A stretch of DNA of 64,000 nt, from positions 6,784 to 70,783 of the forward strand of contig DGWH01000036.1 of the NCBI GenBank assembly GCA_002395225.1. Reading direction: 5' to 3'. The DNA is from Christensenella sp. UBA4263. GTDB taxonomy: Bacteria > Bacillota > Clostridia > Christensenellales > Aristaeellaceae. The notes beneath the pieces are model-generated. The model worked only from the letters and a program-made list of their open reading frames with translations. It searched no databases and was not told the origin of the DNA. Made by a program: the position numbers and the translations under genes. Shown one piece after another: positions 30,996 through 39,043 of this stretch (the first letter of the stretch is position 1; every line of letters starts with the position of its first letter).

Positions 30996-33821
30996 ATGAT
31001 TAATAAATCTCCAGACGAACTGAGCCGTGATTATTATCAGTTCGTTAGCGAATTCACTCAAACTGAATTTGAAGACGAAAAAATACTGGGGAAATTCTAT
31101 ACCGACATCGATATAACGCAAAACATGATTCAACTGCTTACAGCAAACTATGCTGTAAACAGGTTTAATTCAGCCATAAGGATTATCGATCCATTTTGTG
31201 GTGACGGAAGACTTATTCTTAAGCTCTTACCGTGGCTCATGAAGAATAAAGATGTCTGCGGAAAACATCTCTACATTTCGATATGGGATATAGATGCAAC
31301 TGCCGTTGAAATAGCAAAAAGGGATATCAAAAATCTTTGCACAGAATTAAGCTTAGATTTCGAACTTGATGCTCGTGTTAGCGATGCGTTCGTTGAATAT
31401 AAAGCTGTTCAAGGGTGGTACGACATCTGTGTCACCAATCCGCCTTGGGGGCTACTTAAACCTCAAAAACTATTTGGCAAAAGCAATGATGAACAATCAT
31501 TGCAATTATATAGGGTAGCTATAGAAAAATATGATTCATATATGGTTGATGAATTTGCCCTTTCTCAGCCGTCCAAGAAATTTGGAAAATGGGGCACAAA
31601 TTTAGCTCGTTGTGGAACAGAGGTTGCTTTGCGCCTAATTAATCGCGAAGGAATGGCCGGTATTGTTTCTCCAGCATCATTCCTTAATGATCAAGTGTCC
31701 AGCAAGCTACGCACTTGGATGTTCGAACATTTTAGGGTATTAAATATTTCATTTTATCCGGCTGAGATGAAACTGTATGGCAGTGCGGATATTTCCAGTG
31801 TGACAATAGTATTAAAAGGTGGGGAAACCGATCAAAGCCTAGATGTGAAAATATATAGTGCAAAAGATACTTTTAAGGAAAAGAAAATTGAAAAGGCAGT
31901 ATTTGAATATATTAAAAGAAACGATTTTCTCGTTCCGTTGAAAACAGGAATTGAAGCTATTCCTGTCATGATGAAGCTAGAGGAACTCCCGACAACTCAG
32001 GCATATTGTGATAATGTTGGAATCTCTTTCGCTCGGGAGATGGATGAAACAAGATTTAAAGAAAAACTTTTGCCTGAAGGAAGTATTGAATTTGCCAAGG
32101 GCTATATGGTCGACCGGTACTCTTTTAAGGGAGACGGAATGTATTTGAATGAAACTATTGCTCCGGCTCCTTCAAGCTCTTATAAACATAAGATCGTATG
32201 GAGAGATGTATCTCGCGATTCTCAAATCAGGAGAATTAAGGCGACAATATTGCCGCCCGGATATATATGCGGAAATTCACTCGGTGTTATCTTTGGTGAC
32301 GATAGCCAGCTCCCACATTTAAAAATGCTTCTGGCCATCATGAATTCCTTGATCTTTGAATATCAAGCCAGAACTAAACTTGTGTCTAACCATGTGACCG
32401 CTGGAATTGTTAAGCAAGTCCATGTGCCTGCGCCAGAGATACGCGAGCATCTTATTGAACTTGTTGATAAACAGATTTCCGGAGAAAGTGTGGAGTTAGA
32501 TATCGAGATTGAAGTTGCCCAGATGTACAAGTTGTCATCGGACGAGTACGCTATTGTTGTTGATTGGTTTGATGTTCCCGATGATGACAAAGCAATTCTT
32601 AAGCAAAAATATAGAGATTTAGTCAAAGACGGAGAGCAAAACAGAATGATTTATAACCATTACGCCGCCGCTCTAAGTGAATTAGATATGCAGATAGTGA
32701 AGTGTGTGCCGCCAGGAGGAAATTGGAAAAATATACCAGAGAGCGTTCCCTCCCAAAGACTAGTACAGATTCGAGAGAGCTATCAAGCTGGGAAAGGAAG
32801 CAGGTCTACTTATTACGGAAGACTACGCCCCGAAATGCCTTCCTATACTATAAATACGTATTTTAATCGACCAGGCAATGGTTGTAATATGCATTATGAA
32901 CAGGATAGAACGCTCTCGCAGCGGGAGGCGGCACGCTTTCAGAGTTTTCCGGATTCCTTTGAGTTTATTGGATCGCTCGGAGCCATTAATAATCAGATAG
33001 GAAATGCTGTTCCGCCGCTGTTAGCTTACCAAATAGCTAAACAGATTCCATTCACTGGGCAATTTGTGGATCTCTTCTGCGGAGCAGGAGGACTGGCTTT
33101 AGGATTCATTTGGGCTGGTTGGAAGTCTATTATCGGAAATGATATCGATGATTACGCTGTTCAGACGCATAAAAGAAATTTGGGTGGAGATGCTATTGTA
33201 GGAGACATCAACAGCGAAGAAGTGCATAATACAATAGTAGAAAAGGCACTCCAGGCAAAAGAGACACATCCTGAACTTCCATTGTTTGTTTTAGGTGGGC
33301 CTCCTTGCCAAGGTTTCTCAACGGCAAACACTCGTAGAGGCGCTGATGATATGCGCAACTGGCTGTTTATGTCATATGCAAATATCGTAAAAGCTATAAA
33401 TCCGGACGGATTTGTGTTTGAAAACGTGAGAGGAATTCTGAATTTAGATAAGGGTAAGTTCTTTGAAATGATTCAAGCAGAGCTCAAGGAATGCGTCGAC
33501 GAAATTAAAGTTAACCAAGTTAGTGCTGCAAACTTTGGAGTTCCGCAAAGACGAGATAGGGTTATTATCATCGGAGGAAAAGAGGACTTCGTTAGGAATT
33601 TCCATATGCAAGGGATTTCATGTGTCCCAAAAGATAGTCAGATTTCACTTTTCCCTCCGGTAATAGGAGCTGAAGACACCATTGGAGATTTACCGCCTCT
33701 GAAACCAGGCGAAGATGGCTGTCATTATGATTACAGGTTTCCTGCAGCAAATTCATATCAAAAGTTCATGCGTGGGGAAATCTCCGCAGAAGAATACCTT
33801 CTTACTTATTCCAAACCATAA
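30996..33821 (+). CDS. fused N6-adenine and circularly permuted C5-cytosine DNA methyltransferase
   Basis: A 941-residue two-enzyme protein. Residues 1-about 500 form an N6-adenine methyltransferase: GKFYT at 32-36, SAM motif DPFCGDGRL at 65-73, catalytic NPPW at 148-151, and a recognition region ending NHVTAGIVKQVHVPAP. Residues about 560-941 are a C5-cytosine enzyme in permuted order: target-recognition segment and motif IX (REAARFQSFPD, 643-653), motif X (NQIGNAVPP, 666-674), then motif I (FVDLFCGAGGLALGF, 690-704), IV (PPCQ, Cys771), VI (ENV, 809) and VIII (QRRDR, 851). All motifs are intact. AGGAGG precedes ATG 30996. It probably methylates adenine on one strand and cytosine on the other strand of an asymmetric site. 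Confidence 0.92.
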   Translation: MINKSPDELSRDYYQFVSEFTQTEFEDEKILGKFYTDIDITQNMIQLLTANYAVNRFNSAIRIIDPFCGDGRLILKLLPWLMKNKDVCGKHLYISIWDIDATAVEIAKRDIKNLCTELSLDFELDARVSDAFVEYKAVQGWYDICVTNPPWGLLKPQKLFGKSNDEQSLQLYRVAIEKYDSYMVDEFALSQPSKKFGKWGTNLARCGTEVALRLINREGMAGIVSPASFLNDQVSSKLRTWMFEHFRVLNISFYPAEMKLYGSADISSVTIVLKGGETDQSLDVKIYSAKDTFKEKKIEKAVFEYIKRNDFLVPLKTGIEAIPVMMKLEELPTTQAYCDNVGISFAREMDETRFKEKLLPEGSIEFAKGYMVDRYSFKGDGMYLNETIAPAPSSSYKHKIVWRDVSRDSQIRRIKATILPPGYICGNSLGVIFGDDSQLPHLKMLLAIMNSLIFEYQARTKLVSNHVTAGIVKQVHVPAPEIREHLIELVDKQISGESVELDIEIEVAQMYKLSSDEYAIVVDWFDVPDDDKAILKQKYRDLVKDGEQNRMIYNHYAAALSELDMQIVKCVPPGGNWKNIPESVPSQRLVQIRESYQAGKGSRSTYYGRLRPEMPSYTINTYFNRPGNGCNMHYEQDRTLSQREAARFQSFPDSFEFIGSLGAINNQIGNAVPPLLAYQIAKQIPFTGQFVDLFCGAGGLALGFIWAGWKSIIGNDIDDYAVQTHKRNLGGDAIVGDINSEEVHNTIVEKALQAKETHPELPLFVLGGPPCQGFSTANTRRGADDMRNWLFMSYANIVKAINPDGFVFENVRGILNLDKGKFFEMIQAELKECVDEIKVNQVSAANFGVPQRRDRVIIIGGKEDFVRNFHMQGISCVPKDSQISLFPPVIGAEDTIGDLPPLKPGEDGCHYDYRFPAANSYQKFMRGEISAEEYLLTYSKP

Positions 33822-33860
33822 AAATGGTGACCACCCGGGTTCAGGGTGGTCACCATTTTT
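33820..33860. terminator. bidirectional terminator between convergent arms
   Basis: A 17-bp perfect stem (33820-33836 with 33844-33860), seven-base loop, with A- and T-runs on both sides. It lies exactly between the stop codons of the two fusion genes and should end both transcripts. Confidence 0.92.
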
Positions 33861-36558
33861 AGTCATCTACTACTTCGCGTGAGTATCTTGGATCATCCCA
33901 GTTTGAAGACAACTCATCAGCTACTATCTGCATGATGCGTACTAGGAATTCTTTAGCCTTTATAAACTCCTCTGTATTTACCAATTCAGTATAATTAACG
34001 GATGAGATAAAGCGTTCAATTTCAGTATCAGCATTATCGTCATTACTGAGAATAGAAACAAGTTTTTGGTTCTTCACTTTTAAAGCATTGTTGACCTTTG
34101 CCAGCATTGAAAACGCTTGCATTTTTAGACTTTCAATTTCTGCGTTGGAGAAAACATAGCCGTTCCGGTTTTCCTTTCGTGAATACTCATCAAGAGAGGC
34201 AAACGCCACTCTGATCTTTCTGGTTTTCTGAATGCTAACATAGCGGAGAGAGCTCGACTTTCTGGCAAATTCAACAGTGACGATTTGGTTTTTAATGGCT
34301 ACTGATTCTGGAATAATATCGTATTCATAATCAGCGTAGCCTAAATTAAGCAGAGTCAGCAAGAACAAATATTCGTTCTTCCTGATAAATTCTGCCAGGA
34401 GCATCATAGCAATGTTGCGATTATCACGCATGACGCGGCTAAGCCTCAGTGCAGACTCTCTATCTGTAACTTTGCTTTTGCATTTCTGCCAAATTGGGTT
34501 AGCATACCATGTAGCTACAGCTTCACCTCCATTCTCTGCCTCGATGAGGTGAATTACATCAGAATAGTACATGCGGTTGTTTTTTGCACTGTTGCAAGAT
34601 TTACAGAGGAACTGAAACTCTGGTCTATGACAAAAACCAAGGGAAATTGGTCCTATATGGTCAGCGCTACAAGGACGGGGGTGATGCCCCTCGCTACCTT
34701 CATTTGCACAGTATTCTTTTTTCATATCCGGATTCGAATTAATGAATCCCATTAACTTGTTTGCTGTTATCCAGTTTCCATCACTCCAGTTTTCAAAAGC
34801 CCGACGATCTGTAGAATATGAAGCTAGGTTTTCTTTTGATCTGCCTTTATCTGCGGAAGACCTACAGCAGCGGTTAAATGTATGAAATCCGTCTAACCGA
34901 TCTGGTGCATTGGACATGGCCCCCGGTCCAAGCATACTTGGTTCCTTCGGAATGTACTCTTCTTCTATCCACTTTGTCCAAGCAGACAGGTCATTTCCTA
35001 ACTTTGGAAACTCTTTAACCTGGGTGCATTTCAAAAGTCCGGGGAGAGCAGCGAAAGCTCTATTTCCGTACGTATCAACAAAAGCAGCGAGAAAATCGAT
35101 AATATGCGTCACTTCATTCATTTCTACCGTGCCGTCATAAAAATTCAATTTCTGAACTCTTTTCATGAAGTTGGAGGATAGGTAACAATAACGAATATCC
35201 ATTACACGCCCACATACTTTACACGGGTGTTGTTTCGTAGGATGGATAGTCTTTGCTACTTTACTAATCCACTTATCTTCTTCAGTACTGATTCCAATTT
35301 CGCCTGCTTTCTCAACCCACCATTGATATCTCTTGTCATGAGAAAACTGAAAGGCCCCGCTTACACGATTAGAGGGCGCTTCCCATTGAATCGTTCCGTC
35401 ATCATGGCGCAAATCTGGCATTCCAGCATAAGCTGGATTTGTCACGATTTCTTCTTCATACTGCAGGAAAGCTTCACTTGCTTCGTAGTTATTCTTCTTC
35501 TTACCGCGGGTAGCCACAACATCTTCCCCCCTTATAGTTGAATAATACTGATCGAGTAATTCATAAGCTTTTGTTCCCATGTCTTTCGCAAGGGCAACTG
35601 GTACAGCGTTTCCGATTTGACGATATTTTGAACTCAAACTGCCGCATAAGACCCAGTCGTCAGGAAAAGTTTGGATTCTGGCATTCTCTCTATAGGAAAA
35701 TGGTCTGATTTCAAACGGATGACATCTGTCCGCTTGCTTTGAACTCGGCGCGGTCATAATTGTGAAACTAGGCTCATCAAGTTTGAATCGCCGTAAAATG
35801 CCAGTTTTCCCACCAGGCATATACCAGCATTGTTTCATGTATTCTTTTGCAATATCTTCCGGTAGGTCTTTCCAGCAGCCTCCCGGAGGAATCAATTCCA
35901 TTACTTTCTGTTTGTTTTGAGAATACCTTGCACATTCTTCCACCCCTGGATCTGTATCCAGTTTTATGTCTTTTAATAGGGGCTTATATTCGTGAGGCTT
36001 TGGAAACTCAAACTCGCAGATTTCATGTATATCTTTTCTTATCCCAACGGTAAATAAACGTTGTCTTCGTTGTGGCACACCATAATCCCAGGCATCTAAT
36101 ACTTCATAATTCGTAACATAACCAGCAGCGTCAAAAGCTTCCAAGATTGTCGCGTATGTATGCCCATTATCATGACCTCGTAAACCTTTCACATTTTCAA
36201 ATATGAGCATTTTAGGAGCTAGCTGCCTTAAGAATTCAGCGTAATAAGTAAAGAGCTGTCCTCTTGAATCTGCAAAACCAAGCCGCTTCCCTATGGTGCT
36301 AAAGCTTTGACAAGGAGGTCCTCCGGAGAGTAAATCCAATTCACCTTTCTTTATCGAAAAAAGTTCTTCAAGATTATGTGAAGCTATATCCCTTATATCT
36401 GCGCATATTACGTTCCAATTAGGCCGATTCGTCTTTAACGTTTCAGCCGCGCTTCGATCTATTTCAACCAAACCAATGGTAGTAAAACCAGACATTTCAA
36501 GTCCTAGGGCAAGTCCTCCACATCCTGCGAACAGTTCTAGAGACGTAAATGTTTTCAT
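33859..36558 (-). CDS. fused C5-cytosine methyltransferase and HNH restriction endonuclease
   Basis: An 899-residue protein. Residues 1-330 are a normally ordered C5-cytosine methyltransferase: motif I LELFAGCGGLALGL (7-20), PPCQ with Cys83, ENV 121-123, QRRQR 163-167, IX RENARIQTFPD (290-300) and X YRQIGNAVP (312-320). From about 360 an endonuclease-like part begins (NPAYAGMPDLRHDDGTIQW; KTIHPTKQHPCKVCGRVMD) that I recognise as similar to the Alw26I/Eco31I/Esp3I type IIS family. An HNH site follows: ADHIGPISLG (Asp633-His634) and LCKSCNSAKNNR (651-662). Cysteines 446/449, 630 and 652/655 may bind zinc. Cutting and protecting activities are thus joined in one chain. Its start overlaps the glycosylase stop by four bases. 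Confidence 0.88.
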   Translation of the reverse strand: MKTFTSLELFAGCGGLALGLEMSGFTTIGLVEIDRSAAETLKTNRPNWNVICADIRDIASHNLEELFSIKKGELDLLSGGPPCQSFSTIGKRLGFADSRGQLFTYYAEFLRQLAPKMLIFENVKGLRGHDNGHTYATILEAFDAAGYVTNYEVLDAWDYGVPQRRQRLFTVGIRKDIHEICEFEFPKPHEYKPLLKDIKLDTDPGVEECARYSQNKQKVMELIPPGGCWKDLPEDIAKEYMKQCWYMPGGKTGILRRFKLDEPSFTIMTAPSSKQADRCHPFEIRPFSYRENARIQTFPDDWVLCGSLSSKYRQIGNAVPVALAKDMGTKAYELLDQYYSTIRGEDVVATRGKKKNNYEASEAFLQYEEEIVTNPAYAGMPDLRHDDGTIQWEAPSNRVSGAFQFSHDKRYQWWVEKAGEIGISTEEDKWISKVAKTIHPTKQHPCKVCGRVMDIRYCYLSSNFMKRVQKLNFYDGTVEMNEVTHIIDFLAAFVDTYGNRAFAALPGLLKCTQVKEFPKLGNDLSAWTKWIEEEYIPKEPSMLGPGAMSNAPDRLDGFHTFNRCCRSSADKGRSKENLASYSTDRRAFENWSDGNWITANKLMGFINSNPDMKKEYCANEGSEGHHPRPCSADHIGPISLGFCHRPEFQFLCKSCNSAKNNRMYYSDVIHLIEAENGGEAVATWYANPIWQKCKSKVTDRESALRLSRVMRDNRNIAMMLLAEFIRKNEYLFLLTLLNLGYADYEYDIIPESVAIKNQIVTVEFARKSSSLRYVSIQKTRKIRVAFASLDEYSRKENRNGYVFSNAEIESLKMQAFSMLAKVNNALKVKNQKLVSILSNDDNADTEIERFISSVNYTELVNTEEFIKAKEFLVRIMQIVADELSSNWDDPRYSREVVDD

Positions 36559-37226
36559 TCTGAAAGTACCTCATTATTTTTGAATAAATGAAATTCATTT
36601 TTTGTAAAACCATAATCCAAAGCACGGTACATAAAGCGCGCCGCAACGGAGGAATAAGGCTTCCATTTTTTGCACCTTTTCTCAACCGAGCCCATTGACA
36701 CATCATCTGTCTTATAGAGCCAACGGTACGCCTGAAGGAATGCACCGTCTTCATATGGTAAAACATCTTGTCTATCCAAAATGAAGATGAGATACATTTT
36801 TGATGTCCAAGGGCCAATGCCTTTTATACTGGTCAACTTTTTTATGATGTCAGCATCAGACATCTCTTTGAACTCACTAAATACAATACTTCCTGAAATC
36901 ACAGCATTTGTCAGGTTTTGAATGCAGTTCACTTTTGCACTTGATGTACCGCAACTACGCAATTCCTCATACGACAGTCGCCTGATTACCTTAGGTGATA
37001 CATCACCGCCACATAAGTTTTCCAATCTGCTGTATATTTTTTGGCCAGCCTTAATCGACATCATTTGTTCTATAATTTCATGCACCATATGGGAGTATGG
37101 ATCTTGCTCGTGAGGTACATAAGATATAGGACCGACCATAGAAATGATCTTTGCCAATCGTTTATCTTTTCGACAAAGATATTGAACCGATGGGGTGTTC
37201 ATATCTAATGTAACCATTTCAGCCAT
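36555..37226 (-). CDS. AlkA-like HhH-GPD DNA glycosylase
   Basis: A 223-residue base-excision enzyme. The helix-hairpin-helix TSIKGIGPWTSKMYLIFIL is at 132-150 and the catalytic aspartate is Asp160 in VLPYEDGAF. The N-terminal helices (QMMSIKAGQKIYSRLENL) fit AlkA-type glycosylases. ATG 37226 follows GAGGTG; TTG 37238 is less likely. The stop overlaps the methyltransferase-endonuclease start as ATGA, so the two are translationally coupled. AlkA enzymes normally remove alkylated bases; beside cytosine methyltransferases, HhH-GPD enzymes such as Mig.MthI repair T:G mismatches from deaminated 5-methylcytosine. The latter role is plausible here but unproven. Confidence 0.82.
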   Translation of the reverse strand: MAEMVTLDMNTPSVQYLCRKDKRLAKIISMVGPISYVPHEQDPYSHMVHEIIEQMMSIKAGQKIYSRLENLCGGDVSPKVIRRLSYEELRSCGTSSAKVNCIQNLTNAVISGSIVFSEFKEMSDADIIKKLTSIKGIGPWTSKMYLIFILDRQDVLPYEDGAFLQAYRWLYKTDDVSMGSVEKRCKKWKPYSSVAARFMYRALDYGFTKNEFHLFKNNEVLSE

Positions 37227-37328
37227 AATGCACCTCAATCAACGTTTAAGCTTTATCATGCTCCCAGCCATATAATCTAACAATGATAGAGCTAAGGACA
37301 TGCTCCAAACCCTATTCTATCTGATTCT

Positions 37329-37550
37329 CTATACTTGCTTTTCTTCAGGCAAAAACAATTTGTATGTTTCAACCTCCAGAGCATCTGCGATTCGCTGTAT
37401 ATTATCCAGCGAGATACTCCTTTTGCATCGTTCAACGGCACTAATGTATGTTCGATGCATGCCGCACTTCTCTGCAAGCTCCTCTTGCGACAATCCATCG
37501 GCTTGCCGGAACTTGCGGACATTATTAGCAAACACAGCTAAGATATCCGT
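37329..37550 (-). CDS. restriction-modification controller (C) protein
   Basis: A compact XRE-type regulator: VRKFRQADGLSQEELAEKCG, HRTYISAVERCKRSISLDNI, then ADALEVETYKLFLPEE. Length and sequence match C proteins, which activate then repress restriction operons. The usual N-terminus MDILAVFANN is recovered only if ACG at 37548-37550 is the start; it lies seven bases after GGGAGGTG. GTG at 37535 is the first conventional start but lacks a well-placed ribosome-binding site and would drop five residues. Two perfect C-boxes lie about 55-80 bp upstream. It heads the glycosylase/M-R arm, which begins about 100 bp downstream. Confidence 0.82.
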   Translation of the reverse strand, partial: TDILAVFANNVRKFRQADGLSQEELAEKCGMHRTYISAVERCKRSISLDNIQRIADALEVETYKLFLPEEKQV

Positions 37551-37603
37551 ATCGATTCACCTCCCGTTGATGAATACATACACAAATATCTTATGGCAAA
37601 AGT

Positions 37604-37631
37604 AGACAATAAGTCTACAGACAATAAGTCT
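37604..37631 (-). promoter_or_regulatory. tandem C-boxes
   Basis: The 13-bp palindrome AGACAATAAGTCT occurs twice without mismatch, at 37604-37616 and 37619-37631, with 15-bp spacing. This layout matches the OL/OR sites of R-M controller proteins. TAAGAT on the minus strand near 37590 is a candidate -10 box. Binding here should time expression of the restriction arm. Confidence 0.8.
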
Positions 37632-37788
37632 CATTGAGCATTTGCTAATAACTTTACAGTTTCACTTCACAGTTTCATTGTTGACAATTAGTATTTCATC
37701 TGCTATACTCATGTAAGCAGACATGCTAACAAGCAGCCAGACTTACTCGCTGTCCGCCCCACAACGAGAAAGAAAGAGGAGTGTACCC

Positions 37789-38172
37789 ATGAATGCCAAC
37801 ACCACCGCCCCTGCGAACTTTGGAGAGTTTCTCCAGAGAAAACGCGAGGAAAAGCAGATCACGCTCAGGAAGATGGCCGAGCAGCTCGGCTTCTCCGCTC
37901 CATTCCTGAGTGACGTTGAAAAGGATCGCCGCAATCCGCCCGAACTCGCGAAGCTGGAACAAATCGCAGAAATCCTTGGACTTGACGACAACGACAAGCA
38001 GACTATGTACAACCTTGCCGGGAAGAAGCGCGACTCTGTCGCCCCGGATCTTCCTGATTACATCATGAAGCGTGACTATGTCGCCGCAGCTCTTCGCACG
38101 GCGCGCGACCTGGACGCGGGAGAGGAAGAGTGGCTTCGGTTTGTTGAAGAGTTAAAACAACGGAAGGGGTAA
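37789..38172 (+). CDS. XRE-family regulator
   Basis: A 127-residue protein, divergent from the controller gene. The helix-turn-helix spans about 12-60 (EFLQRKREEKQITLRKMAEQ, LGFSAPFLSDVEKDRRNPP), followed by an acidic region and the helical tail LDAGEEEWLRFVEELKQRKG. ATG 37789 follows AGAGGA. GC content is higher than its neighbours, suggesting a separate acquisition. It may control the following small genes; no operator was identified. Confidence 0.8.
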   Translation: MNANTTAPANFGEFLQRKREEKQITLRKMAEQLGFSAPFLSDVEKDRRNPPELAKLEQIAEILGLDDNDKQTMYNLAGKKRDSVAPDLPDYIMKRDYVAAALRTARDLDAGEEEWLRFVEELKQRKG

Positions 38173-38205
38173 TCAGCTTTTTGAATTGAAACGAGGTGAA
38201 TAGAT

Positions 38206-38640
38206 ACGTCCGAAGCTTTATTTCTCACGGTTTTATCAGGTGCTTTAATTTTCGTGTTCCAAAAAATTACGGATCAAATGTGGATATCACACTGGAACAA
38301 TTACAAGAAGTTGAAAGGCGAAATTGCCTACAATCTTGTTTTCTTTGCAAATGTTTATAGTAATCCTGCTAGTCAAAAGAACGATGAGTATGAAAAGGTA
38401 TCAAAGGTTTTTAGAGAACTTGCAGCAAATTTAGCTGCTTTTGCTGAAGTGCGGCCTGGATTGTGTCTTTTTGTTCCCAGATCCTCGATTCTAAAGGAGG
38501 CTTCTCGCGAGTTAATTGGGTTATCAAACGGATTGTATGAAAGAGATAGTAGAAATACCCAGGCTGAATCAAATGAAAAACGAAAGATTGCTATATGTAG
38601 ACTTTTGAATATTCATTATTATAATGGCAGGAGTTTGTGA
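38206..38640 (+). CDS. single-helix membrane protein, probable ACG start
   Basis: About 144 residues. The in-frame sequence SEALFLTVLSGALIFVFQKI, an obvious membrane anchor, begins at ACG 38206; the first conventional start (GTG 38254) falls inside the helix. GAGGTG lies seven bases before the ACG, and GAGGTGAATAGATACG nearly repeats the start region of the controller gene. The rest is cytoplasmic and helical (KVFRELAANLAAFAEVRPG). Proteins with this anchor and a short helical tail are frequent but uncharacterised. Function unknown. Confidence 0.55.
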   Translation, partial: TSEALFLTVLSGALIFVFQKITDQMWISHWNNYKKLKGEIAYNLVFFANVYSNPASQKNDEYEKVSKVFRELAANLAAFAEVRPGLCLFVPRSSILKEASRELIGLSNGLYERDSRNTQAESNEKRKIAICRLLNIHYYNGRSL

Positions 38641-38724
38641 TAAAATCATATCCACACAACAGAATCTATGCTACATAATCTACGCTCATCTCAGGCAAAG
38701 ATTAGAAATACGAGGACAAAGCTT

Positions 38725-39015
38725 ATGATGACAAGCCCTAGCTCATTTATCGAAGAACTCAAAGACGCCGACTTTTTTGAACTCGTCTGCCAAAGGGATC
38801 AACTGCTGAGAAACATAAAACGGTTTGAGAAAAAAGAAATGGCCGGTGACCGTTCAGGAAAGGAATGGAAAATAAAACCCGGACCGGATGTAATGTATCA
38901 GGTTAATCTGGAGTATCTTAGCGCTCTTTGTAATATGATGAAGGGAAAATACAATCTGGAGTATGTGTGGGGAAATAAAACGCTTGACCAGTCAACAGGT
39001 AAAGTGGAGCAATAA
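38725..39015 (+). CDS. hypothetical protein
   Basis: A 96-residue helical protein from ATG 38725, eight bases after GAGGA; the frame is open further upstream without a signal. It reads TSPSSFIEELKDADFFELVC, then QRDQLLRNIKRFEKKEMAG. No domain recognised. It stands between the membrane protein and the nuclease-like gene and may be part of the same defence operon. Confidence 0.5.
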   Translation: MMTSPSSFIEELKDADFFELVCQRDQLLRNIKRFEKKEMAGDRSGKEWKIKPGPDVMYQVNLEYLSALCNMMKGKYNLEYVWGNKTLDQSTGKVEQ

Positions 39016-39043
39016 GATACATGTGTTGTAAGGAGAACGTCTA

